Shown here piece by piece: positions 44,065-53,122 of a stretch of DNA of 64,000 bases (the first letter of the stretch is position 1; every line of letters starts with the position of its first letter). This stretch comes from JAGQOZ01 sp041399205. GTDB taxonomy: Bacteria > Planctomycetota > Planctomycetia > Pirellulales > Pirellulaceae. Below the pieces are notes generated by a model. That model searched no databases. It had not been told where the DNA came from and saw nothing but the letters and a program-made list of their open reading frames with translations. The position numbers and the translations under genes were made by a program. Location: the NCBI GenBank assembly GCA_041399205.1, contig JAWKTK010000026.1, forward strand, positions 62,001 to 126,000, written 5' to 3'.

Positions 44065-45876
44065 TTATCCGGGCCTTCTAACGCTGTAGTGGCTCGCCAT
44101 TACATCATTGCTGAATATGTCGTAAAAGGAAGGAGGTGTCAAATAGGCTTGAACTACATCATAGGTGCCTATAGGAACTTCAATCCTAGAGTGCGACACC
44201 CGCAAACGCATCACATCGCCACCATGATAAAGCACAAAAACATACTGCTCGCCTGCGTCGATCTGAATATTGAGATCCGAGAGGTCAAAGGTCAGTAAGA
44301 AATTCTTAAACGGATTAATTCCGCCTGCTCTGCCCCACTCCTCGACGGATATCGGTGCAGCGATAGGTTGATATGACAGATCCGGAACCGGTTCCGGCGC
44401 AAAGTTGCCGTTTGTTGGATAGTTCACTGAGTTGTCAAAGAACGTGTTTGATCGACTGAGGATGTCTCCCTTGTATACTTCCAGGAAATAGCTGTTCCCC
44501 GCAAATTCCTCTAGCTCAACTTCTAGGCCATCTGTAACGCGTTCCCCCTTGACCACAATCCTCAACTGCTCCAAAGTCCCCGACTGCGGTACTGAATAAA
44601 CCGCTGTCCCTGGCCGGCGCCAGTCGCCCGAATCCCACATCGCCACACTCAACGACCCATCACTATTCGAACTTCCTTCATTCCCCATTGGGTCAATTCG
44701 ATTCACTAAGGTTTCGATTCTGTCTTCAATGACCGGTGCGTGGGTGTCGACGTGCAGGAGGAGGTCGGCGAAGTCGAATTCGGCGTCGGCTGGGTTGTCC
44801 GAGTCGGTTTCGAAGGCGATCAGCAGCGTGTCGTTCGGCAGAGTGATCACGCCTTGGCGGTTGACGTAGCGGCCGAGCATGGTTCGCAGCGAACTGTTTT
44901 CTGCTAGTTCCGCCGAACCGCCTTTGCCGATCACGATGTCGCTTAAACGATCGCCGTTCTTCAGGATCAACGTCTGCAACGCATCGTCGCTGGTGAACGA
45001 TTCCACTTCATTCGGATTGGCGAATTCGCTGGTCGACGTTTGTACGGTGAACGTGATTTCGGTCTTCACGCCGCCGAATTCCGCTCTGGAAACATCGCCC
45101 ACTTCGATTGGTAAATCATTGAACAACGGAACGCTAACCGGTTGGCTGTCCCCTTGGCCCAATCGCTGCAGCCAGACTTTACCTTGCACCGTGTCGGCCG
45201 CCTGGCTGTCGGCATCAAACGCTAAAACAGTGACCCTGGCACTCCCGGTTTTGCCTCGTCCATCCTTCAGTTCTTTTCCGTCCTTCCACGTCCCTTTGAA
45301 CGCCGCTTCGGCGATGGCCAAATCTCGCAGCTGTGCTTGAGCGGCGATCGAACGGAGCGGCATCGCCTTGGACGCTCGATGCCGCAACGTCTGCCGAGCC
45401 ACAGTGACATCGTTTATCAGTTCTTGCAGCGAAGTCAAGCTACCGGTGCGAGCCACGGTCAGTGTCTGCGGCATGCGAATATTTTCCCACGTCTGATCAT
45501 TTGTGCGGCGAATTCCCAGCGACTGCCGCAACTTCAGAATCACGTCTTTCGGGTTGATGCCCGGCGTCAACAACTTGACCGACTTGTCCAGCGATCCCGA
45601 CTGATCGAACGCACCGCCCGGCACAAACGCAGCCGGCTTGGCAACTTCGGCCGGAAAGGCAAACGCCACGTCAGGCGAATTCGCCGACGCGGGCGACGCC
45701 GACAACATCTGGCGACCTTCCAGGGGTTCGAGTTCCAACGAACCGAATCGCCGCGCCGCTGGCCGAGTGCGTTGGGGTTGTTGGTGTTGGCGTCGAATTC
45801 GATCTCTCAGCAGCAAACTAGGTGAAGCGGACAAGAAGCGTCTAAGAACATTTGACATCATGTTGCGGACCACCAT
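44065..45876 (-). CDS. large planctomycete surface protein (LEPLEGRQML motif)
   Basis: 603 residues from ATG 45876, which has AAGGGAA just upstream; the frame is open to 45906 with a TTG. The N-terminus is basic (RRFL, LLLRDRIRR), followed at about residue 50 by LEPLEGRQMLSASP, the planctomycete LE-x-R-x-L-L signature, taken to mark export of very large surface proteins. The remainder is beta-rich, with Asp/Asn/Gly-rich stretches (NEGSSNSDGSLSVAMWDSGD, LTFDLSDLNIQIDAG) but no domain I recognise. The gene ends directly at the repeat cluster. Function is unknown; extracellular location is inferred. Confidence 0.75.
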   Translation of the reverse strand: MVVRNMMSNVLRRFLSASPSLLLRDRIRRQHQQPQRTRPAARRFGSLELEPLEGRQMLSASPASANSPDVAFAFPAEVAKPAAFVPGGAFDQSGSLDKSVKLLTPGINPKDVILKLRQSLGIRRTNDQTWENIRMPQTLTVARTGSLTSLQELINDVTVARQTLRHRASKAMPLRSIAAQAQLRDLAIAEAAFKGTWKDGKELKDGRGKTGSARVTVLAFDADSQAADTVQGKVWLQRLGQGDSQPVSVPLFNDLPIEVGDVSRAEFGGVKTEITFTVQTSTSEFANPNEVESFTSDDALQTLILKNGDRLSDIVIGKGGSAELAENSSLRTMLGRYVNRQGVITLPNDTLLIAFETDSDNPADAEFDFADLLLHVDTHAPVIEDRIETLVNRIDPMGNEGSSNSDGSLSVAMWDSGDWRRPGTAVYSVPQSGTLEQLRIVVKGERVTDGLEVELEEFAGNSYFLEVYKGDILSRSNTFFDNSVNYPTNGNFAPEPVPDLSYQPIAAPISVEEWGRAGGINPFKNFLLTFDLSDLNIQIDAGEQYVFVLYHGGDVMRLRVSHSRIEVPIGTYDVVQAYLTPPSFYDIFSNDVMASHYSVRRPG

Positions 45877-46130
45877 TCGAATTCCCTTGAAAAAGCCCCG
45901 TGGCAAAACATGTAGGAACCACCGAAAGCCAAATGTTCAGCGCATCCCCAATAGGCGGGCTCGATTATATCCCAGACCATCGGGGCCCGTGAAGTCATCA
46001 AATTGTTTACATGTCAGGTACCGGCTAACTAGCAGCGTGCAGCGGAGGTGCGATTCGCCTAAGATTGTAGTTTTTTCGGGGCGTTGCCTAACGGTGTTGA
46101 CTACAAGGCGTAACGAATCAGGAGTATTGC

Positions 46131-46919
46131 ATGCGCAAGACCGTCTTTGCGATTGGGGCTCATCCAGACGACATCGAGTTTGTGATGGCCGGCACGCTGC
46201 TACAGCTTCAAGCGGTCGGATTCGAAGTCCATTACATGAACGTGGCCAACGGTTGTTGCGGTTCCACCGTGACTGATGCCCAGGAAACAGCCGCCATTCG
46301 TTTGGATGAATCTCGGCAAGCCGCCAATTTAATTGGGGCGATCCATCATCCCAGTATCGCAAATGATCTAGAAATACTTTATGACTTAACGCTGCTGCGT
46401 AAACTGGCGGCAATTATTCGCGAAGTTTCGCCAGCGGTGATTTTGACGCATTCGCCCCAAGACTACATGGAAGATCACGTCAACACGTGTCGCTTGGTGG
46501 TCACAGCGGCGTTTGCCAGAGGAATGCCCAATTTTCAAGTTGCTCCGTCCACTCCCATCACCGACACTCCTGTCACGCTTTATCACGCTCAGCCGCATGG
46601 CAATTGCGATGCACTAGGCCAGCCGATTGTTCCCAGCCTGTTTGTGGATGTGACCGACACCATGGACACCAAGGCCAAAATGTTGGCGTGTCACGCTAGC
46701 CAAAAACGTTGGTTAGATGAAAGCCAAGGTATGAATTCGTACATTGATTCGATGCGACAGCTGTCGCAGGCCGTTGGAGCTCTTTCGCGAAAATTCGCCT
46801 ATGCGGAAGGTTGGCGACGTCATTCGCATTTGGGATTTTGTAACGAATCAGACGATCCGCTCTCGGAATCGCTGCCTCCGCCAATTATCCATCGCATCGT
46901 TCCGAATGAAGTTGATTAA
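46131..46919 (+). CDS. PIG-L/LmbE-family deacetylase
   Basis: A 262-residue LmbE-like zinc deacetylase. AHPDDIEF (about residues 10-17) holds the metal-binding His/Asp pair, and THSPQDYMEDHVNTCRLV carries the later His. Relatives remove acetyl groups from GlcNAc-linked substrates (PIG-L, MshB, BshB); planctomycete members often act on sugars, but no substrate is shown here. The D-amino-acid-enzyme gene starts 24 bases downstream on the same strand, so they are probably co-transcribed. Confidence 0.88.
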   Translation: MRKTVFAIGAHPDDIEFVMAGTLLQLQAVGFEVHYMNVANGCCGSTVTDAQETAAIRLDESRQAANLIGAIHHPSIANDLEILYDLTLLRKLAAIIREVSPAVILTHSPQDYMEDHVNTCRLVVTAAFARGMPNFQVAPSTPITDTPVTLYHAQPHGNCDALGQPIVPSLFVDVTDTMDTKAKMLACHASQKRWLDESQGMNSYIDSMRQLSQAVGALSRKFAYAEGWRRHSHLGFCNESDDPLSESLPPPIIHRIVPNEVD

Positions 46920-46943
46920 CACTGTTTGATTGGAATCCGAACC

Positions 46944-48035
46944 ATGAATCAGAATGAAATTCCAACGCCTGCCATTGCGATTGATTTGGCCACAGTCCAA
47001 CGCAACTTGCAACGCATGGCCGACTACGCGGCCGACCACAAACTGCAGCTGCGACCCCATATCAAGACACACAAATCCAAGATGGTCGGGAAGATGCAAT
47101 TGGAATTGGGAGCGGTTGGTTTGACCGTGGCCAAGGTGGGTGAAGCCGAAGTGATGTCGGACGTCTGTGACGACATCTTTGTGGCGTACCCGACAGTTGA
47201 CCAACATCGCTGTCGCCGAATTGCCCAGTTAGCTAAACGCCTTCACATTGCCGTGGGCATTGATTCAGAAGTGTGTGCCGAACAGTTGTCACAAGCGGCC
47301 GTGGATGCCGATGTTGACATTGGCATCTTGGTGGATCTAGATGTGGGCTATGGGCGAACCGGAGTCTGCACGGTCGAAGATTCCGTTCGGCTGGGGAAAT
47401 TCGTTCAGCAGCTTCCCGGGTTATCGCTGGAAGGAATCATGGTCTATTCGGGCAACGTCCTGGGAAATACTACTGAACAAGCGGAAATCTTCGCAGGAAT
47501 TGAAGCCTTGATCGGGCAAGCTCGTTTGGAGTGGCTCCAGCAGGCGTTACCGGTCGATGTGATTTCCAGCGGTTCGACTCCGTCTGCCTATCAATCTCAT
47601 TTTGCACCCAGCGTGACGGAAATTCGTCCTGGAACGTATGTCTTCAATGACCTGAATATTGTGTACGGCGGCTATGGCCAGCTGGAAGATTGTGCTGCCA
47701 AGATTCTGAGCACCGTGGTCAGCAACAATCAGAAAAACCAAGTAGTCTTGGATGCGGGTTCAAAGACGTTAACCAGCGATCTGTGCGGACCACGGCCCGA
47801 CGCTGGACATGGACTGATTTTGGAATATCCAGAAGCAAAAATCGTGAAACTCACCGAAGAACACGCGCAAGTGGACGTGTCAAAATGTAAGAAAAAACCG
47901 CAGCTGGGTGAACGAGTTTCCATTATTCCCAACCATATCTGTCCCTGCATGAATTTGCAGAATCACGTCTGGTGGCTTTCCAGCGACGGACAAGCAACCC
48001 AAGAGGCGGTCGATGCGCGAGGTTTGCTGTCGTAG
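46944..48035 (+). CDS. D-threonine aldolase/D-serine dehydratase-like PLP enzyme (DSD1 family)
   Basis: 363 residues. The alanine-racemase-like N-terminal barrel starts PTPAIAIDLATVQRN; RPHIKTHKS holds the PLP-binding lysine (K41), and the C-terminal PNHICPCMN carries the His and Cys that bind a metal in DSD1 enzymes. Such enzymes cleave or dehydrate D-3-hydroxyamino acids. ATG 46944 is preferred over a TTG at 46926. It is the second gene of a pair with the LmbE-like deacetylase. Confidence 0.88.
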   Translation: MNQNEIPTPAIAIDLATVQRNLQRMADYAADHKLQLRPHIKTHKSKMVGKMQLELGAVGLTVAKVGEAEVMSDVCDDIFVAYPTVDQHRCRRIAQLAKRLHIAVGIDSEVCAEQLSQAAVDADVDIGILVDLDVGYGRTGVCTVEDSVRLGKFVQQLPGLSLEGIMVYSGNVLGNTTEQAEIFAGIEALIGQARLEWLQQALPVDVISSGSTPSAYQSHFAPSVTEIRPGTYVFNDLNIVYGGYGQLEDCAAKILSTVVSNNQKNQVVLDAGSKTLTSDLCGPRPDAGHGLILEYPEAKIVKLTEEHAQVDVSKCKKKPQLGERVSIIPNHICPCMNLQNHVWWLSSDGQATQEAVDARGLLS

Positions 48036-48218
48036 ATCAACGGCAGTATTTTTTCAAAGAAATTTCTTTCTATATTACGCCAATTTAATGATCGAACCAA
48101 AGCGATCGAATTTGGTCGAATCTGCACGATCTTGGACGAACCAAGATTTAGCGAATTGACGATCCCCGCCAACTGTGGTCTACTTCCCTTGCTGTTTGGT
48201 TACAGCCTCAACTGAATG

Positions 48219-48396
48219 TCACTGGACTTTCGTAAGGAGGGGTGCTGTTGTTGCTAGATCCGCTTGGTCGCGTGACGAAGAAACTTGTTTCGATTCGTTT
48301 CTTGTTTTGACCCGAAAGTTCCTGCATCAGCACGTGTTGCCTCCGCTTGGTACAGTGAGCAAATCCCTCCTAGGCTCGTCACCTAGGAGGGATTTT
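48219..48396 (+). ncRNA. candidate structured RNA ending in a terminator
   Basis: A gene-free stretch between convergent genes with nested pairing: TCACTG 48219-48224 with CAGTGA 48353-48358, GGAGG 48236-48240 with CCTCC 48340-48344, GTGCTG 48242-48247 with CAGCAC 48328-48333, GGTC 48266-48269 with GACC 48309-48312, and AAGAAAC 48278-48284 with GTTTCTT 48297-48303. This makes one elongated rod with bulges. It is followed at once by a perfect 14-bp terminator stem. Length and rod shape recall 6S RNA, but no conserved 6S bases were verified. GGACTTTCG at 48224-48232 could alternatively pair with CGAAAGTTCC at 48313-48322. The 5' end is unknown. Confidence 0.4.
48361..48396 (+). terminator. strong Rho-independent terminator
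   Basis: A perfect 14-bp stem (AAATCCCTCCTAGG 48361-48374 with CCTAGGAGGGATTT 48382-48395), loop of 7, ending in TTTT on the plus strand. It lies 325 bases beyond the DSD1-like gene, too far for a simple gene terminator, hence the suggestion that it ends the candidate RNA. It could also block read-through from the convergent kinase gene. Confidence 0.8.
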
Positions 48397-48509
48397 GCGT
48401 TTCTAGCGAACTGCTAATCAAGGGTTGGCCACGTTAGCGGTGACTTTCGCACAGCTACCTCCGTTGCTGCGATGGCACGTCAATGTAGTCTTTGTGTGAT
48501 TCGCGAGCT

Positions 48510-50804
48510 TTAATCGTGCGAAGTGTCCGAGGAATCGTTGTTGGGCGTCGCAAATGTTTCTGTCTCGGGCGAACCGTCTTTCGAATCCAACGGCGCCTGG
48601 CGTCGGTTGGCGGCGAAGGTTAGTTGGACGACAGGCGTCTGCAAGTACTCAGACAAGTGATCGCGAATGGCCGTTTCTGCTTCTTGCAGCGTGAGTCCAT
48701 CCACGTTCACTCGGCCATACGCCACACCCAACGCCAACGTTCCGCCTGGTTCCACTCGGTAAATCCCGTCAATCGGCGTATGGGGCAGCGAATTGAGAAC
48801 GCTCAGTGAAATTTCACTGCCGCCGAAGATTCGTTGCGGTTCCTCAGTCTCTGCTAATTTGCGCACTCGATCTCTCGCTTTGCTAACTTCTTCATTGGTT
48901 GGGTCCGCGAGGTAGGCCCTATTATAGAGTTCGAAACTGTACTCAAATTGCTGTTGTTCTTCGTAGAATTGGGCTATTTCCGCGATTGTTGACGGCAACG
49001 TTGAAACAACTCCGATAACGCGTCCATACATTTCATTTGCCGGCTCGAATTCGCCCAACATGCGATATGCGCGAGCGTATTCGAGATGCAAGTATGGTGC
49101 GAATATTTTGTGAGGTGTACCGTGTTCGTTTAGCCGCTTGATTGCTTCGGCAGGCTTTCCTAATTCTCGAAGTGCGACCACTTCCTGCAAGAGTTGCTTG
49201 TGCAATGCAACCACCTGATTGAGTTCGTCTCGGCGCTGATAATTCCCATCTATTGGGATATCGTCCGCCGAAGCAGTTTCTATTTTTTGCTCCACCGTTA
49301 CCACTTGCGCATCGTGCCGACGAATGGTCAGTTTCTGTGGCGAAATGGTTGCCTGCGAAGCGGAATCTTTTAGGCGAACTTGATATTCGCCGGATTGAAT
49401 CGTTACGGTGTCATCCGTGCTGGGGTCGATAATGCGAACCAGTTCGCCCGCTTTTAGCACTTCTACCTGGATCTGCGGATCGTCCGTTTTTACGATGATT
49501 TGGCCTCGATCTGTTTGAATCGTATAAATGGCCGCTGCGCCGAAGAGGCCGAAGAACGCCAAGGCCGCGATCCAAATTCGGTGGCGAAAGTTACCATTCG
49601 CGGCGGACGGATCCAGCAAACGGTTGTCTGCGACCGCGCGAGCTGGCCGGCGACCGGTTCGCAGTGATTCCACAACGATGCTGGCCTTTTCGGGACGAAG
49701 TCGAACGTCCTTTTCCAGCAAATCCATCACGGTATCGGAAAGGAATCGAGGAATCCGCAGATCGATTTGCCGAGGTGACATGGGCGTGTCACACTGAATG
49801 GACCGAATCACCGCCAAGGCGTTCTTACCAGGAAACGGCATCTGGCCAGTCAGACAGCGATACATCAAGGTTCCTAGGCTGAACAGATCGGTCCGTTCGT
49901 CCATCAATTGGCCTCGAGCTTGTTCCGGTGACATATAGGCTGGCGTTCCGGCCACCATGCCCGTTTCCGTCAATTCCGGATTGTCATCTACGGCGTAGGC
50001 CAAGCCAAAGTCCAAAATGGTTGCTCGTTTCCCGTCATCGCTGATCAGGATATTGGCCGGCTTGATGTCTCGATGAATCAGATTTTTTTCGTGCGCGGCG
50101 GCCAGACCTTCGGCAATTTGGCTGGCAACGGCAATGACTTCGTCCGCTGACAAATGGTTGTCACGGTGCAGGCGTTTTTCCAGTGTTTCTCCGTGCAAAT
50201 ACTGCATGGCCAGAAAGGCTAAGGGGCCTTCGCTGCCGACATGATAGATGGTGACCACGTGGTCATGTTCAATGGCGGCGGCGGCGCGAGCTTCCTGCAG
50301 GAAACGCTGCTGAGCGGCCTCACCGAGCGACGGTCGTAAGATTTTCAATGCCACTGGTCGGCGTAGTTGCGTGTCTTCGGCCAGATAGACCACGCCCATG
50401 CCGCCCGTTCCCAGCAGTCGCAAGATGCGGTAGTTGGCCAGGCGTCCGATTTCCGTTTCGTCTTGTGCCGGAGAGAGTCGCGATTCCACTTCGTACGCTC
50501 GTTGCTGAGCATCTTTAGTCTGCAAACCATGTTCGTGCGGTTCGTTCAACTGTTCTTCGATGACCGCTTCCCAACTGCGAACCAACGACACCAGTTCGCC
50601 CTTGTCTTGGTCGGCGTCAGACGAATCCGCTTGTTCAGAAAACAAATTCGCAAAGGTATCTTCGACGTTCAGAGCTCGAATGGTATCGCCACAAGCATCG
50701 CATTCCGTTAAATGCGATTCTAATTCGCAAAGCCGATCGTCGGTCAATTTACCGCACAGGAATTCGGCCAGTTCGTTGGGTTCGGGGCAAGTGGAAGGTG
50801 CCAT
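48510..50804 (-). CDS. Zn-finger membrane Ser/Thr kinase with TPR and polysaccharide-export-like domain
   Basis: 764 residues. Residues 31-38 (H-x3-C-x2-C) are an anti-sigma-type zinc finger. A Ser/Thr kinase domain spans about 125-385 (GTGGMGVVY loop 132-140, VALK lysine 154, HRDIKPAN 244-251, DFG 265-267, GTPAYMSPEQ 287-295). A membrane helix lies at 410-430, then a beta-rich segment, TPR-like helices about 540-660, and near 690-745 a Poly_export/Wza-like segment (IDGIYRVEPGGTLALGVAYG, NVDGLTLQEAETAIRDHL). So the kinase is cytoplasmic and the tail external. Encoded after the ECF sigma gene on the same strand; sensing and signalling with that sigma factor is likely. Confidence 0.88.
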   Translation of the reverse strand: MAPSTCPEPNELAEFLCGKLTDDRLCELESHLTECDACGDTIRALNVEDTFANLFSEQADSSDADQDKGELVSLVRSWEAVIEEQLNEPHEHGLQTKDAQQRAYEVESRLSPAQDETEIGRLANYRILRLLGTGGMGVVYLAEDTQLRRPVALKILRPSLGEAAQQRFLQEARAAAAIEHDHVVTIYHVGSEGPLAFLAMQYLHGETLEKRLHRDNHLSADEVIAVASQIAEGLAAAHEKNLIHRDIKPANILISDDGKRATILDFGLAYAVDDNPELTETGMVAGTPAYMSPEQARGQLMDERTDLFSLGTLMYRCLTGQMPFPGKNALAVIRSIQCDTPMSPRQIDLRIPRFLSDTVMDLLEKDVRLRPEKASIVVESLRTGRRPARAVADNRLLDPSAANGNFRHRIWIAALAFFGLFGAAAIYTIQTDRGQIIVKTDDPQIQVEVLKAGELVRIIDPSTDDTVTIQSGEYQVRLKDSASQATISPQKLTIRRHDAQVVTVEQKIETASADDIPIDGNYQRRDELNQVVALHKQLLQEVVALRELGKPAEAIKRLNEHGTPHKIFAPYLHLEYARAYRMLGEFEPANEMYGRVIGVVSTLPSTIAEIAQFYEEQQQFEYSFELYNRAYLADPTNEEVSKARDRVRKLAETEEPQRIFGGSEISLSVLNSLPHTPIDGIYRVEPGGTLALGVAYGRVNVDGLTLQEAETAIRDHLSEYLQTPVVQLTFAANRRQAPLDSKDGSPETETFATPNNDSSDTSHD

Positions 50805-51072
50805 GACAGGTCCTTTCAGATCGAGACGGATTGCGTTTGCCAGTGGTGACGCACAATTTGCGGCTTAAATTTTGCGTGTCTGTTATTCTCGCGAAAAATC
50901 CTGTCTTTCGCGTCAGCGATGGACAACAGAAACGTTGGACGTCCCTCACTGACGTTTCGGGCTAGGAAAAACCGTAGCATGAAAAATGTTTTCGCTGGGA
51001 AATTGAGCGTCTATCTGGGAGTATGCGCCGACCAATGCCTTTTTGTAACGCAACGACCAGAAAGATGAAGTT

Positions 51073-51636
51073 TTAATCCAGTAGATCAGCAAGTTCGTCT
51101 CGTAAACGCTTGATAAGACGTGACTTAGCAGAATAGATGGTCCAGACGCTAATGCCAAATTCGGCAGCCAGTTCATCTGCGGTAGCTTCGGCGGCCAGGT
51201 ACTTTTTCAACGCTTGCCATGTGGCCGGCTGGAAATCATGTTGGGCCAAGTCCATCGCTTGTTGAACCAAGTGCTTCTTGTAATCCAGATCCCAATAATC
51301 GGTGGCCTGTTGCTCGGGCAAGATCGCCACATCTCCGGCGGAAGAATCTGCCATTGGCAATATTTTTTTCCGAGTGGTTTCTCGCCATTTGTTCATGGTC
51401 ACCGTCTTCAACCAAGCTCGAAAACTCCGCTGCCGATCATATTCGAACGTTGGCAACTTGCGAACCAACACGGTCAATACGTCTTGGACAAGGTCGGCGG
51501 AATCGTCTGACGAGAGCCCGGTTCGTTTGGCCCAGCGATATATCAGCGGACCATAGATTTGGACGAATCGAGACCACGCGGTTTTGTCGGTTGGTTCTCG
51601 CAGGCGTAGCAGTAGGCTGGTAGCGGTGGTGGTCAT
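51073..51636 (-). CDS. ECF RNA polymerase sigma factor
   Basis: 187 residues from ATG 51636 (the frame is open further, to 51789, without similarity). Region 2 is WSRFVQIYGPLIYRWAKRTG with DLVQDVLTVLVRKLPTFEYD; RSFRAWLKTVTMNKWRE is the planctomycete ECF signature; region 4 is ATADELAAEFGISVWTIYSAK, the helix-turn-helix that reads the -35 box. It is followed on the same strand by the zinc-finger kinase gene (268 bases), a pairing typical of planctomycete kinase-linked ECF factors in which the kinase replaces a classical anti-sigma factor. Confidence 0.9.
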   Translation of the reverse strand: MTTTATSLLLRLREPTDKTAWSRFVQIYGPLIYRWAKRTGLSSDDSADLVQDVLTVLVRKLPTFEYDRQRSFRAWLKTVTMNKWRETTRKKILPMADSSAGDVAILPEQQATDYWDLDYKKHLVQQAMDLAQHDFQPATWQALKKYLAAEATADELAAEFGISVWTIYSAKSRLIKRLRDELADLLD

Positions 51637-51664
51637 GGCAGGCGAGTATTCGAGTGATACGAAG

Positions 51665-52996
51665 TTACTTTGAGGAAGACATGCCAATACAAAACAAATG
51701 CGATTCGCCGCGAATAAGCAAGTGGCCGTCGCTGATGGCCGGTGACGAATAACAGTTTTCGCCCAAGGGGTTGGTTGCCGCAATATCAAGTTCCTGGCCT
51801 GGGCGAATCACCTTCGTTTCGCCATTGTTGGCCGTCCAATAGGAAAGTCCGTTGGCCGTCACCAGCGAACCGCTGAAGCCGTTGCCCAAACGAGCTTGCC
51901 AATAGCGTTCACCCGTCGCCGCATCAAAGCAATTCCCGGTGCCTCGATCATCCGCCACTAACAAGAATCCATCCAGCACCACCGGAGATGGAACATAGCA
52001 CCTGGCGTTGGTGACATGCCATTTGACATGCGATGCCGTCACGTTGCCCTGGCCGGTAGGATCGATGCCCATCACGTGATAGTCTGGATAACCACACGTC
52101 ATGAACAGTAATTTTCCGTCGTAAACCATCGATGCCACAAACTGTTCCGTGGGACCGTCAATTTCCCAGTGCAACGATCCGTCTGCTGGATTGTAACTGG
52201 CAATGTGTTGGCTGCCGGACAGAATCAGCTGAGTTCGACCGTCGATGGTGCGTAGCAACGGAGTGACGTAGCTGCGAATGCCGTGTTTGCGTTTTACTTT
52301 CCAGACGGTTTGGCCGGTTCGCTTGTCCAGCGCCAGCAGATACGAATCACCATCATGGTCTCCGTTGATGATCACTTTGTCTTCGAACAGCACGGGACAG
52401 CTGCAATAACCGTGCGCACTGATGAATTCGCCGGGACGAACCAACCACGTTTGCTGACCAGTGAAATCGTACGCAGCCACCACCATGCGACCCGCCGTGA
52501 TTTCTCGTTCCGAACCAACATTCGGCGCCGGCACGATGCGGCCATCCGGTTCCAGGAAGGTCACAAAAATTTGTTGGCCATCGGTTGCCGGAGTTCCCGA
52601 AGCAAAACTATTGAGCGCGTGTTTCGATTCCAGCGGCGCGGTCAAGACGGTCTGTTGCCAACGCGGCTGGCCGCTGGCCTTGTCTAGGCACAGCAAGATT
52701 CGCTGTTGTTGTTCGGTTAAACAGCTGGTCAAGAAAATGCGATCTTCCCAAACGATGGGCGAAGAATGTCCTTCGCCCGGAATCGGAGCTTTCCAAACAA
52801 TGTTCTGGCCTGTGCTGCCGTCCCATTGTGTTGGGATGTTTGTTCCCGGGCTGCTGCCGTCGCCACGAAGGCCTCGCCACTGCGGCCAATTCTGCGCCCA
52901 CGTGTTTGTGGAACCATAAAGCACCAGCACGATCGCCAATGCCGTAATTGTTCGACCGGGACGATGTTCTGGATTTGTCATGAAGGCAGAGTTCAT
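51665..52996 (-). CDS. secreted PQQ-like beta-propeller protein
   Basis: 443 residues with a signal peptide (to about 36, ending NTWAQ). The repeats are those of PQQ-binding-like/WD-like propellers: NWPQWRGLRGDGSSPG at the start, then SSPIVWEDRIFLTSC, LCLDKASGQPRW, LALDKRTGQTVWKVKRKHG, FDAATGERYWQ. In planctomycetes these are abundant secreted proteins of unsure role, some acting as dehydrogenases or scaffolds. No catalytic quinone ligand was identified. ATG 52996 or GTG 53005 may start it. Its 29-base gap to the ECF gene suggests possible co-transcription. Confidence 0.85.
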   Translation of the reverse strand: MNSAFMTNPEHRPGRTITALAIVLVLYGSTNTWAQNWPQWRGLRGDGSSPGTNIPTQWDGSTGQNIVWKAPIPGEGHSSPIVWEDRIFLTSCLTEQQQRILLCLDKASGQPRWQQTVLTAPLESKHALNSFASGTPATDGQQIFVTFLEPDGRIVPAPNVGSEREITAGRMVVAAYDFTGQQTWLVRPGEFISAHGYCSCPVLFEDKVIINGDHDGDSYLLALDKRTGQTVWKVKRKHGIRSYVTPLLRTIDGRTQLILSGSQHIASYNPADGSLHWEIDGPTEQFVASMVYDGKLLFMTCGYPDYHVMGIDPTGQGNVTASHVKWHVTNARCYVPSPVVLDGFLLVADDRGTGNCFDAATGERYWQARLGNGFSGSLVTANGLSYWTANNGETKVIRPGQELDIAATNPLGENCYSSPAISDGHLLIRGESHLFCIGMSSSK

Positions 52997-53092
52997 GGTC
53001 GCCACTTTCTTCGCTGAATCCGGGCTTCTGTTGGGTTAGAAACCGTAATATAGTCGATGTTCAGCAAAGCGGTGGTTGTGGCGCAAAAAACA

Positions 53093-53122
53093 AGGCTGCT
53101 CAGTTCGAAAACCGAGCAGCCT
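53093..53122 (-). terminator. minus-strand hairpin plus T-run in the leader of the propeller gene
   Basis: A stem AGGCTGCTC (53093-53101) with GAGCAGCCT (53114-53122); on the minus strand it is followed by TTGTTTTTTG, a typical intrinsic terminator. It lies 97 bases upstream of the propeller start codon, not after a gene, so it could end a short transcript from 53123-53426 or act as a leader attenuator. Confidence 0.6.
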
